Below, one piece after another: positions 7,974 through 14,665 of a stretch of DNA of 14,665 nt (its first letter is position 1; each line of letters begins with the position of its first letter). The stretch spans positions 1 to 14,665 of the forward strand of contig CAXRGH010000010.1 in assembly GCA_964230195.1 (NCBI GenBank), read 5' to 3'. The stretch comes from CAXRGH01 sp964230195. Lineage in GTDB: Bacteria; Pseudomonadota; Gammaproteobacteria; Enterobacterales; Alteromonadaceae. A model generated the notes under the pieces. That model did not search any database. It was not told the origin of the DNA and saw only the letters and a program-made list of their open reading frames with translations. Made by a program: the position numbers and the translations under genes.

Positions 7974-8483
7974 TTAATGAACTAGATCTAACTCAACGAC
8001 GAGGTCATTGGCTATGGCTTCAAGACGGTCGCTTATGTGGTCGCTATCGGTATGCTCGTCAATAGCAACGACAATGTGGGCTTTGAATAAGTCACCCCCC
8101 CAATTTGGTGCTGGCTCACACGAAGATTGAAGCTTGACGACGCTCGCTCCTACCTGTGCAAGTGCGGCCGACACCTCTTGGATAATTCCAGGCTTGTCGT
8201 TACCCATGATATCAATGTTGAAATATTTAAGGGCTTGTTCAGTGGTATCATTGTCGTCCACTTTGATCAGGCATTGCAGAAATTCGAGTTGCTCTATCTT
8301 ATCTTCAACTTCTGTGATTTTATCTGTAGGCAATTGCACTTGAACTATTCCTGCAAACTGTCCGGCCATTTTGCTCAAGCTTGATGACAGCCAATTACCG
8401 TTAGCTTCAAATACAAAAGTCGCGACGGTTTCAACAATTCCGGGACGATCTTTTCCAACTAGCGTGATGATGACATTCTGCAT
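7974..8483 (-). CDS. GcvR-type protein with two ACT domains
   Basis: This 169-residue protein consists of two ACT domains, at about residues 3-75 and 89-165. Each begins with a ligand-loop motif, VGKDRPGIVETV near 9-20 and MGNDKPGIIQEV near 93-104. This two-ACT architecture is that of the glycine cleavage system repressor protein GcvR, which in E. coli binds glycine and antagonises the activator GcvA without binding DNA itself. No DNA-binding domain is visible. The ATG at 8483 was chosen because GGAG (8490-8493, minus strand) lies 6 nt before it and the sequence MQNVIITLVGKDRPG fits the family. An upstream ATG at 8507 would add eight residues but has no ribosome site. It leads the operon with ppk and ppx. 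Whether it regulates glycine cleavage here or another amino-acid-linked process cannot be told, so no symbol is given. Confidence 0.85.
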   Translation of the reverse strand: MQNVIITLVGKDRPGIVETVATFVFEANGNWLSSSLSKMAGQFAGIVQVQLPTDKITEVEDKIEQLEFLQCLIKVDDNDTTEQALKYFNIDIMGNDKPGIIQEVSAALAQVGASVVKLQSSCEPAPNWGGDLFKAHIVVAIDEHTDSDHISDRLEAIANDLVVELDLVH

Positions 8484-8521
8484 GATTTTCTCCGAGGTAC
8501 TTAACATTCATTAATATCAAA

Positions 8522-8550
8522 AGAATATGAAACTATTAAGACCACGTAAA
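8522..8550 (-). promoter_or_regulatory. Possible sigma-70 promoter for the ACT-ppk-ppx operon
   Basis: On the minus strand, TTTACG (8545-8550) and TATTCT (8522-8527) resemble -35 and -10 elements, with four of six consensus bases each and a 17-bp spacer. They lie about 40 bp before the chosen ATG at 8483. No Pho box is seen. This is a pattern match only. Confidence 0.35.
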
Positions 8551-8602
8551 GTTTAAATCGAAACTAGGTTTTACACGGATTACTTCCAGAAACAGGGGTT
8601 TA

Positions 8603-8618
8603 AGTGTAGTATCACACT
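8603..8618. repeat. Short dyad in the pstC leader region
   Basis: AGTGT (8603-8607) and ACACT (8614-8618) form a 5-bp dyad with a 6-bp spacer, just upstream of pstC. The TAGTAT between and around the arms could also serve as a -10 element. It may be an operator or chance. Nothing matching a Pho box is visible in the divergent gap 8508-8676. Confidence 0.3.
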
Positions 8619-8676
8619 ATTGTTTTGACCGAAATTGAATGGTTGTCCCTTGAGTCTACACACTAATAACCATGTA

Positions 8677-10800
8677 ATGAATCGTCGCAGACATTATGCA
8701 GATGCTACTGCTAAAGGGATTGTCATTGGCGGCGGAATTGGAGTTTTGCTGACATTACTACTGATATTCTGTTATTTATTGTACGTTACTCTACCGTTAA
8801 TGAATAGCCCTAGCGTCACGACCCAAACGACTATTGTATTTGATGACAACCAGCCAGATGCCGTGCTTTGGGATGATTTCCAACTCTCTCTGTTCTATCA
8901 ATACCCGAAAACACCTACCACTGAGAACGACAAAACTCTGTTGTTAGGTCAACAATCGGTGGTAGTGACCAACCGTATTCATCAACTACCCGCAATATCG
9001 CAACCTCAAATTGTATTGGATTGGTCCGAGCATGCCATCAATGTCAGCCATGAGGATATTCAATATGTGCTTCCTGAATCGATTATGGTGGAGGCATCGA
9101 TTGATTTGTCAAAAAACGAACAGGGAGTTGAAACACTATTGATGGACGCTCGAACAACCGAAAAATATTTAGGTGTTGTAGTGACAGTTCATCAAAAAGT
9201 GCTTTTTGTTAAATTTGAGCGAGACACGGGGCGGATAGTGTCTGTGTGGCATGACCATTTAGACAGCCCTTTTGATCAAGTACTGATGAGTACCCGGTTG
9301 AATCATTTGTTTTTCAAAAGCGGCGATGAGTTATCAATTTACCACGCAACTAACACGAAATTTCAACTCTTGTATTCAGTAACCTTAAGTACATTTTTTG
9401 AGGGGCATAAGGTCAAATACCTCAAGCCCATTGGCGAGAGTTTGGTCATGGTTACTGACCATAATGTGGTGTCTTTATGGTCTGAAATTGCGTTGTCTGA
9501 CAGGCATACATTTCAACAGTTGAATCAATGGAACACCTCTTTGGATATTGCTTTTTTGCAAACTAACAGCAAAAGTGGTGTCATAGTCATTGCAGATAAA
9601 AACGGTCTGTTAGAGGGATATCATGTTACCGATAGAGAGCATCAGTGGAGCGCTGTAACCTCGATTAAGGACTTAACGCTTGTCAGTTTGAATGACAGTG
9701 CAGATGGACTTGTGGCAATCAATCAAAACACACTTGAATACTTGTCTATTGATAACCCCCACCCAGATGTATCGTTTTCCTCGTTATTTGATAAAGTCTG
9801 GTATCCGGGATATCCAGAGCCTGACTATGTTTGGCAGAGTAATTCAGTCAGCGATGGTCAAGTCAGTCGATTTAGCCTAGTACCACTGACAGTTGGTACG
9901 TTAAAGATAACCTTAATCGCTATCATATTGGCTATTCCAATTGCGGTAAGTGCCGCAGTGTATTCAGCATTTTTTATGTCTCCAAGCATGCGTTCAGTGG
10001 TGAAACCCACCATTGAAATGGTTGAAGCGTTACCCACGGTAGTATTGGGTTTTATTGCTGGGTTATGGTTAGCGCCATTGTTCGAAGCACATTTCCTGTC
10101 CATTCTGTTAGTGATAGTTGGCTTGCCCATTGGTATTCTGGTTACTATGTTTTTGTTGAGTCGAATCACGATTCAACAGACGTCAATGCCCCTTCAAAAC
10201 TTGCTTCCTTGGCTTTTAATCCCGCTGATATTGGCTTTGGTAGCATTGTCGTTTAGTCAAGCGCGTCACCTAGAGGTGATGTTTTTTGACGGCGACATAC
10301 TGCATTGGATCTATCTTAAATTCGGTATTACTTATCAGCAAAGAAATGCATTAGTTGTAGGGCTACTTATGGGCTTTGCGATTATTCCAACGATTTATAC
10401 CTTGTCAGAAGAGGCGATATCAGGTGTACCGAAACATTTAGCAAGTGGTGCGCTCGCACTCGGTGCAAGCCATTGGCAAGCCGTAACACGTGTGGTTCTT
10501 ATTACTGCAAGCCCGGGAATTCTGGCGGCAGTTATGATCGGTTTTGGAAGAGCTGTTGGTGAGACCATGGTGGTATTGATGGCAACCGGTAATATGCCTT
10601 TGATTGACACTAATATTTTAAATGGGGTGAGGACACTAACGGCCAATATTGCGATTGAAATTCCTGAGTCTAATGTTGCCAGTTCCCATTACCGGGTACT
10701 ATTTCTATCTGCGCTTTTGTTGTTATCTATCACCTTTATTTTGAATAGTATTGCAGAGGTTATCCGGCAACAAATGCGTAAAAAATACAGCGAGTTGTAA
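8677..10800 (+). CDS. pstC: Phosphate ABC transporter permease PstC, long form with periplasmic insert
   Basis: From ATG 8677 the protein has 707 residues, about twice the 319 of E. coli PstC. A basic N-terminus (MNRRRH) is followed by a membrane helix at about 14-40. A large extracytoplasmic stretch runs from about 41 to 400, and the permease domain with several membrane helices occupies about 402-695. The permease part shows FSLVPLTVGTLKITLIAI, VEALPTVVLGFIAGLWLAP and the cytoplasmic EAA-type loop GALALGASHWQAVTRVVLIT followed by GFGRAVGETM, which contacts PstB. The insert is rich in beta-strand patterns with spaced W and D residues and may be a beta-propeller-like domain; this is inference. 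Long PstC forms are known in Shewanella and Vibrio relatives. In-frame TTG codons at 8635 and 8650 would lengthen the N-terminus, but no candidate has a clear ribosome site; the ATG was chosen because it gives the usual short cytoplasmic tail. It is the first gene of pstC-pstA-pstB-phoU. Confidence 0.94.
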   Translation: MNRRRHYADATAKGIVIGGGIGVLLTLLLIFCYLLYVTLPLMNSPSVTTQTTIVFDDNQPDAVLWDDFQLSLFYQYPKTPTTENDKTLLLGQQSVVVTNRIHQLPAISQPQIVLDWSEHAINVSHEDIQYVLPESIMVEASIDLSKNEQGVETLLMDARTTEKYLGVVVTVHQKVLFVKFERDTGRIVSVWHDHLDSPFDQVLMSTRLNHLFFKSGDELSIYHATNTKFQLLYSVTLSTFFEGHKVKYLKPIGESLVMVTDHNVVSLWSEIALSDRHTFQQLNQWNTSLDIAFLQTNSKSGVIVIADKNGLLEGYHVTDREHQWSAVTSIKDLTLVSLNDSADGLVAINQNTLEYLSIDNPHPDVSFSSLFDKVWYPGYPEPDYVWQSNSVSDGQVSRFSLVPLTVGTLKITLIAIILAIPIAVSAAVYSAFFMSPSMRSVVKPTIEMVEALPTVVLGFIAGLWLAPLFEAHFLSILLVIVGLPIGILVTMFLLSRITIQQTSMPLQNLLPWLLIPLILALVALSFSQARHLEVMFFDGDILHWIYLKFGITYQQRNALVVGLLMGFAIIPTIYTLSEEAISGVPKHLASGALALGASHWQAVTRVVLITASPGILAAVMIGFGRAVGETMVVLMATGNMPLIDTNILNGVRTLTANIAIEIPESNVASSHYRVLFLSALLLLSITFILNSIAEVIRQQMRKKYSEL

Positions 10801-10803
10801 GTC

Positions 10804-12237
10804 ATGAAAACATTCCATTTTGTTCAACAAATGATGCGGGGCGGAACGCCATGGGTATGGCTAACTTCCGGGTGTATTAGCATTATTTTGTTGGCCGCAT
10901 TAGGGTTGGTGGGCTTAATTACTGTCAAAGGCTTAACCTATTTCTGGCCACAACCCTTGGTCCAATATCAAATGGCTCATGATGATCATTCCATTAATCG
11001 ATTGGGCTTGTTAATGGCCACAAAAACACGAAAATTGCCTCACTTTACGGGAAGTAATAACGCATTAGTGCAAGAGTCTTTAATTCATTATTACGATGAT
11101 GTTCGTGGTCGTATGGCATTTCAGTGGGTAGATACCCAACAGACTCAATTCCAAAGGCCTCAATCCGCTGTTGTTGTCAAACTCTCAAATGGACAAACCC
11201 TGCTAGGCTATTTAACCTCATCGGATAAGCAACCACTGACCTCAGGTGCTGCTGATTTTGAGACGGCGTCTGCCAAGCAACTCGTGCCACCCTACAAGGG
11301 GGACTCTGTAACCATACTCACGGCATCGGGAACTCCAATTCCACTAGTATCGGATGTTATTATTGAATTATACCCGCCAAATACCATGGGGTTGGTGGAT
11401 AAGTTAGGATATTTCTTTACTCATTTTAGCCAGTTTATTTCTCAAGGCGATTTCAATGAAAATGGCCAAAAAGGCGTGTTTCCAGCTATTTTTGGTACCG
11501 TCTTTTTAGTGTTCCTAATGACAATAATGGTTGCTCCTCTTGGTGTGGTAGCGGCAATTTATCTTTTTGAATATGCCCAAAATACCATCACCACACGAAT
11601 TATCCGAATAGCGGTTGTCAATTTGGCGGGGGTTCCATCTATTGTTTTTGGGGTGTTTGGATTGGGCTTCTTTGTTTACTTTATTGGCAGTGGTATTGAT
11701 AACGCTTTTTACAGCGAGAGCTTGCCGAACCCGACCTTCGGTGAGCCGGGAGTATTGTGGTCAGCGCTGACGATGGCACTGCTCACCTTACCCGTGGTGA
11801 TTGTGTCTACTGAAGAAGGGCTTAGTCGTATTCCTAAAAACACGAAACGAGGATGTGTTGCATTGGGTGCAACTCGGTTTGAAACCCTCTACAAAGTCCT
11901 ATTACCAATGGCGAGCCCAGCAATTATTACTGGCCTTATATTAGCTATCGCACGAGCAGCAGGAGAAGTGGCACCGTTAATGCTGGTGGGCGTAGTCAAA
12001 TCTGCTCCGACTTTACCGGTGGATGGCACCTTCCCGTTTATACACCTTGACCGGCAATTTATGCATCTTGGGTTTGAAATATTTGACTCGGGTTTTCAGT
12101 CGCCTAATATGGACAGTTCAGCGCCACTCGTTTACGCAACTGCGATGTTACTTATTCTTGTGATTTTGATGTTAAATATAACCGCAGTTTCATTACGAAA
12201 CCATCTCAGTGTTAAGTATCAAGCGATGCTGGATTGA
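10804..12237 (+). CDS. pstA: Phosphate ABC transporter permease PstA, long form
   Basis: This 477-residue protein is the second channel subunit of the Pst importer, against 296 residues in E. coli. A membrane helix at about 18-45 is followed by an extracytoplasmic insert at about 46-205, then by the permease domain at about 225-465. The latter holds GVFPAIFGTVFLVFLMT, APLGVVAAIYLFEYAQ, VNLAGVPSIVFGVFGLG and the EAA loop CVALGATRFETLYKVLLPMA followed by ARAAGEVAPLML. The insert shares no obvious sequence with that of PstC. The ATG lies 3 nt after the pstC stop, so the two are translated together. The TGA stop lies just before pstB, whose longest frame would overlap it by 4 nt. Confidence 0.95.
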   Translation: MKTFHFVQQMMRGGTPWVWLTSGCISIILLAALGLVGLITVKGLTYFWPQPLVQYQMAHDDHSINRLGLLMATKTRKLPHFTGSNNALVQESLIHYYDDVRGRMAFQWVDTQQTQFQRPQSAVVVKLSNGQTLLGYLTSSDKQPLTSGAADFETASAKQLVPPYKGDSVTILTASGTPIPLVSDVIIELYPPNTMGLVDKLGYFFTHFSQFISQGDFNENGQKGVFPAIFGTVFLVFLMTIMVAPLGVVAAIYLFEYAQNTITTRIIRIAVVNLAGVPSIVFGVFGLGFFVYFIGSGIDNAFYSESLPNPTFGEPGVLWSALTMALLTLPVVIVSTEEGLSRIPKNTKRGCVALGATRFETLYKVLLPMASPAIITGLILAIARAAGEVAPLMLVGVVKSAPTLPVDGTFPFIHLDRQFMHLGFEIFDSGFQSPNMDSSAPLVYATAMLLILVILMLNITAVSLRNHLSVKYQAMLD

Positions 12238-12243
12238 GGCAAA

Positions 12244-12249
12244 AAGGAG
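12244..12249 (+). promoter_or_regulatory. Ribosome binding site that decides the pstB start
   Basis: AAGGAG (12244-12249) is a near-perfect Shine-Dalgarno sequence 5 nt before a TTG at 12255. An earlier in-frame TTG at 12234, overlapping the pstA stop, has no such site. The downstream TTG is therefore the better start. Confidence 0.75.
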
Positions 12250-12254
12250 CGATT

Positions 12255-13070
12255 TTGAGAGAAGTTGAAGAATCATTTGATACTACTGCGGCTGAGCAAT
12301 TGGAAGTGGCGAATAGTGATGTCGCAGTAGTGATCGAATCACTAAATTTGTTTTATGGCGATAAACAGGTGTTAAAGGATATTAATCTGAAGGTACCAAA
12401 ACGCGGGGTGACCGCGTTCATTGGTCCGAGTGGTTGTGGTAAATCAACATTGCTCCGCTGCTTTAATCGCATGAATGACCTTGTTGATGATTGTTTTATT
12501 GAAGGTCGCATAGAAGTGTTTGGTCACAATGTCATGTCTCGTAAAACCGATATCAACCACCTTCGTCAGCAAGTGGGCATGGTTTTCCAAAGACCGAATC
12601 CATTTCCAAAATCCATTTTTGAAAACGTGGTGTTTGGTCTTCGATTGCGAGGCGTCAAAAATCAGCGAGTGTTAAATGATGAGGCAGAACATGCATTGCG
12701 GCTCGCCGGTTTGTGGGGTGAGGTGAAGGATCATTTAGATGAAAGCGCCTTGACCTTGTCTCTAGGACAACAACAACGGCTGGTGATTGCAAGAGCGATC
12801 GCTGTAAAGCCATCTATTCTATTGTTAGATGAGCCAACGTCTGCACTGGACCCTATTTCTACATTGACCATTGAAGAACTGATTAATACGTTAAAATCGG
12901 AGTTCACCATTGTCATTGTTACTCACAATATGCAACAAGCCGCTCGAGTATCTGACCGAACGGCATTTATGAATATGGGAGCATTGGTTGAATACGGTGA
13001 TACCAATACCCTATTTACAATTCCGAAAAAGAAAGAAACGGAAGATTATATTACTGGGCGCTATGGCTGA
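12255..13070 (+). CDS. pstB: Phosphate ABC transporter ATPase PstB
   Basis: PstB hydrolyses ATP on the cytoplasmic face to drive phosphate import through PstC and PstA, and links transport to PhoR signalling. From TTG 12255 it has 271 residues. Motifs in order are an aromatic contact in LNLFYGDKQ near 31-37, Walker A GPSGCGKST (57-65), the Q-loop VGMVFQRPNPFPKSIFENV with Q112, signature TLSLGQQQRLVIARAI (167-182), Walker B ILLLDEPTSALDP (188-200) and the switch histidine in VTHNMQQAARVSD (H224). The ending TEDYITGRYG is typical of the family. The signature core is LSLGQ rather than the LSGGQ of E. coli PstB. It follows pstA by 17 nt and precedes phoU by 11 nt. An in-frame TTG at 12234 would add seven residues. 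Confidence 0.96.
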   Translation: MREVEESFDTTAAEQLEVANSDVAVVIESLNLFYGDKQVLKDINLKVPKRGVTAFIGPSGCGKSTLLRCFNRMNDLVDDCFIEGRIEVFGHNVMSRKTDINHLRQQVGMVFQRPNPFPKSIFENVVFGLRLRGVKNQRVLNDEAEHALRLAGLWGEVKDHLDESALTLSLGQQQRLVIARAIAVKPSILLLDEPTSALDPISTLTIEELINTLKSEFTIVIVTHNMQQAARVSDRTAFMNMGALVEYGDTNTLFTIPKKKETEDYITGRYG

Positions 13071-13081
13071 TAGGATTTGTT

Positions 13082-13750
13082 ATGTCTGAATTTAATATTA
13101 GGAAACATATTTCTGCTCAATACAATCAAGATCTTGAAAATGCTCGTCATCAAGTCTTAAGGCTGGGTGGCTTAGTTGAGCAACAATTGGGACATGCACT
13201 AACTGCCATTATATCCGGAGATAAAGTCATGGCTTCTGGTGTCATAGAGCGTCACCAAAACGTGCGAGAAGCGGAATTGAGCGTGGAACATGACTGCACG
13301 CGCATCATTGCGAAACGTCAACCGACTGCATCTGATCTGAGGTTGCTTTTAACGATTTTTAAAACCATTACTGACTTAGCTCGCATTGGTAACGAGGCAA
13401 GGCGTATCGCTATAGCTGTTACAGAAAATAAGCATTCGTTTGTTCGTCACTTTGCATCCAGTATTGAGTCTCTCGGTGAGCGTGTGCAACTCATTCTCAG
13501 GGATACATTAGACGCATTCGCTCGTCTTGATCTTGACGCGGGCGCGTCCATTGCGAAACAGGATAAGAAGATCGACAAAAAATACCAATCTTTGATTCAA
13601 CAATTAACCGAGCATATGATGGCAAACCCCAAGAAAATTCCACAAACCATGGACGTTATGTGGTCTGTGCGTTCGCTAGAGCGTATCGGTGACCGATGTC
13701 AAAATATTTGTGATTACGTGGTGTATTTTGCCGAAGGAAGCAATCGCTAA
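13082..13750 (+). CDS. phoU: Phosphate signalling protein PhoU
   Basis: PhoU is a cytoplasmic all-helical protein that couples Pst to PhoR and keeps the regulon off when phosphate is high; its loss typically causes runaway phosphate uptake and polyphosphate build-up. The 222-residue product has two repeated three-helix bundles, at about 10-115 and 120-215. Each ends in the family motif, DLARIGNEARRIAIAV (about 98-113) and SLERIGDRCQNICDYVVYF (198-216), which carry acidic metal-binding residues. It is a little shorter than E. coli PhoU (241), mainly lacking the C-terminal tail. ATG 13082 follows AGGA (13073-13076). It is the last gene of the pst operon; no convincing terminator is seen after it. 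Confidence 0.95.
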   Translation: MSEFNIRKHISAQYNQDLENARHQVLRLGGLVEQQLGHALTAIISGDKVMASGVIERHQNVREAELSVEHDCTRIIAKRQPTASDLRLLLTIFKTITDLARIGNEARRIAIAVTENKHSFVRHFASSIESLGERVQLILRDTLDAFARLDLDAGASIAKQDKKIDKKYQSLIQQLTEHMMANPKKIPQTMDVMWSVRSLERIGDRCQNICDYVVYFAEGSNR

Positions 13751-13884
13751 TTTTAATTGTCGGTTTGTAAAATTATTTTTCACTTTTATGACAAAAATAA
13801 GAGTATCCGCTTGCACTCTATGCTTAATCGTTTATCATTCGCGCCACAGCTTATGTTTGGGAATTACCTTCCTCGGCGCTACAA

Positions 13885-13937
13885 AAAAGCACTGCTTTTA
13901 ACGTTGATAGGAAACCTACACCGCGAGTTAGCAGTGC
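13885..13937. repeat. Palindrome and nested inverted repeat between phoU and the PiT gene
   Basis: AAAAGCA (13885-13891) and TGCTTTT (13893-13899) form a perfect 15-bp palindrome around one C. GCACTGCT (13889-13896), inside it, is repeated inverted as AGCAGTGC at 13930-13937, with 33 nt between. The two pairings exclude each other, so the RNA could take alternative folds. The 263-nt gap 13751-14013 contains no credible gene; a small TTACA-C-TGTAA palindrome also lies at 13987-13997, just before the ribosome site of the next gene. Confidence 0.4.
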
Positions 13938-14013
13938 CGCGTAATACGTGGATATCGTTGTGTTATTCGTCCAACATAGAACAAAATTACACTGTAATAA
14001 GTGGAGTAATTGA

Positions 14014-14665
14014 ATGGATATATTATCAACACACTCAATGTTGTTGATTACACTCGCTGCCATTTTCGGCCTTTTTATGGCCTGGGGTATCGGAGCAAAT
14101 GATGTTGCTAACGCAATGGGCACATCAGTTGGTTCGAAAGCGCTAACAATCAAACAGGCGATTTTGATCGCAATGGTTTTTGAGTTTGCTGGTGCCTATT
14201 TGGCTGGCGGTGAGGTTACGTCTACTATCCGCAAAGGTATTATTGATTCCGGCTACTTCACCGACGTTCCAGAACTTCTCGTTATTGGCATGATAAGCTC
14301 CCTACTTGCTGCAGGCACTTGGTTGTTTGGCGCGTCATTACTTGGCTGGCCAGTGTCTACTACACACTCAATTGTTGGCGCTATTATCGGATTCGCTGTT
14401 GTTGGTGTGAGTATGGATGCCGTTGTGTGGAGCAAAGTCGGCGGTATTGTGGGTAGTTGGGTAATCACTCCAGGTATCGCTGGATTAATTGCTTACCTGA
14501 TTTATAAGAGCGCTGAAAAACTGATATTTGACGCTGCAAATCCATTTTTGAAAGCAAAACGCTACGTTCCAATTTACATGGGGTTGGCGGGTTTTATCAT
14601 GTCTCTTGTGACCATCAAGAAAGGGCTAAAACACGTTGGTCTGGAACTCTCGAACGAAGCAGGCT
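14014..14665 (+). CDS. PiT/Pho4-family inorganic phosphate transporter, 3'-truncated by the window edge
   Basis: The frame opens at ATG 14014, 7 nt after GGAG (14003-14006), and is still open at the window end after 217 codons. The first helix runs into GIGANDVANAMGTSVGSKAL (about 24-43), the first PiT signature, which contains the conserved GANDVANA. A second family motif, GWPVSTTHSIVGAIIG, lies at about 110-125. At least four further hydrophobic segments are visible, for example LLVIGMISSLLAAGTWLFGA and VGSWVITPGIAGLIAYLIY. These are inner-membrane carriers for phosphate, usually low-affinity and ion-coupled. The family is often paired with a DUF47/PhoU-like protein encoded just upstream; here phoU of the pst operon is the nearest neighbour, 263 nt before it. 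Whether it is PitA or another member cannot be settled from half the protein. Confidence 0.93.
   Translation, partial: MDILSTHSMLLITLAAIFGLFMAWGIGANDVANAMGTSVGSKALTIKQAILIAMVFEFAGAYLAGGEVTSTIRKGIIDSGYFTDVPELLVIGMISSLLAAGTWLFGASLLGWPVSTTHSIVGAIIGFAVVGVSMDAVVWSKVGGIVGSWVITPGIAGLIAYLIYKSAEKLIFDAANPFLKAKRYVPIYMGLAGFIMSLVTIKKGLKHVGLELSNEAG

Noticed and set aside
10065..10646. Open frames of 60-100 residues on both strands within pstC.
   Set aside because: They are shadows of the pstC permease coding sequence, with no initiation signals or domain similarity of their own.
13777..13794. Possible Pho box on the minus strand (TTGTCATAAAA followed by a second half site).
   Set aside because: Only the first half site is good; the second, GTGAAAA, matches three of seven bases, and the orientation points away from the PiT gene.
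13773..13800. TTATTTTT / AAAAATAA inverted repeat after phoU as a terminator.
   Set aside because: The stem is entirely A-T, has a 12-nt loop and no following T tract, so it would be unstable.
13757..14047. 96-residue open frame in the phoU-PiT gap, overlapping the PiT start.
   Set aside because: Its composition does not resemble a known protein, there is no ribosome site, and it overlaps the well-supported PiT start in another phase.

Overview
The window looks like a chromosomal phosphate-homeostasis locus of a marine gammaproteobacterium, most likely of the Alteromonadales. This rests on the close likeness of PhoB/PhoR, PPK and PstB to gammaproteobacterial forms, on the long Pst permease subunits with periplasmic inserts of the kind I recall from Shewanella and Vibrio relatives, on a TPR protein at the left edge of the sort that ends TonB2 clusters, and on moderate GC. 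Genus and species cannot be fixed from sequence reading alone. I see no insertion sequence, phage gene, CRISPR array, tRNA or rRNA.

Layout. (1) 2-916: 3' part of a TPR-repeat protein, followed by a clear intrinsic terminator (977-1015). (2) 1182-3260 and 3264-4208: a PhoB box and -10 element drive phoB, phoR and a secreted PstS-like phosphate-binding protein, tightly packed on the + strand. (3) 8483 down to 4340: a - strand operon of a GcvR-type ACT-domain protein, polyphosphate kinase (ppk) and exopolyphosphatase (ppx), convergent with the phoBR-pstS unit. The ppx frame is full length and homologous throughout but has an in-frame TAA at codon 54. (4) 8677-13750: pstC, pstA, pstB and phoU on the + strand, divergent from the ACT-ppk-ppx operon. 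(5) 14014 to the right edge: the 5' part of a PiT/Pho4-type low-affinity phosphate transporter, which runs off the window.

How the genes fit together. PstS-like protein, PstC, PstA and PstB would form the high-affinity phosphate ABC importer. PhoU and the transporter report phosphate status to PhoR, which phosphorylates PhoB. PhoB in turn binds the Pho box before its own gene. PPK stores phosphate as polyphosphate and PPX would normally release it. PiT gives uptake when phosphate is plentiful.

The points most worth checking are the nonsense codon in ppx, a probable ATT start codon for phoR, the separation of pstS from pstCAB together with the lack of a visible Pho box before pstC, and a changed ABC signature (LSLGQ) in PstB. 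I did not find evidence for an entirely new system; this is mainly a well-organised Pho/polyphosphate locus with some oddities.
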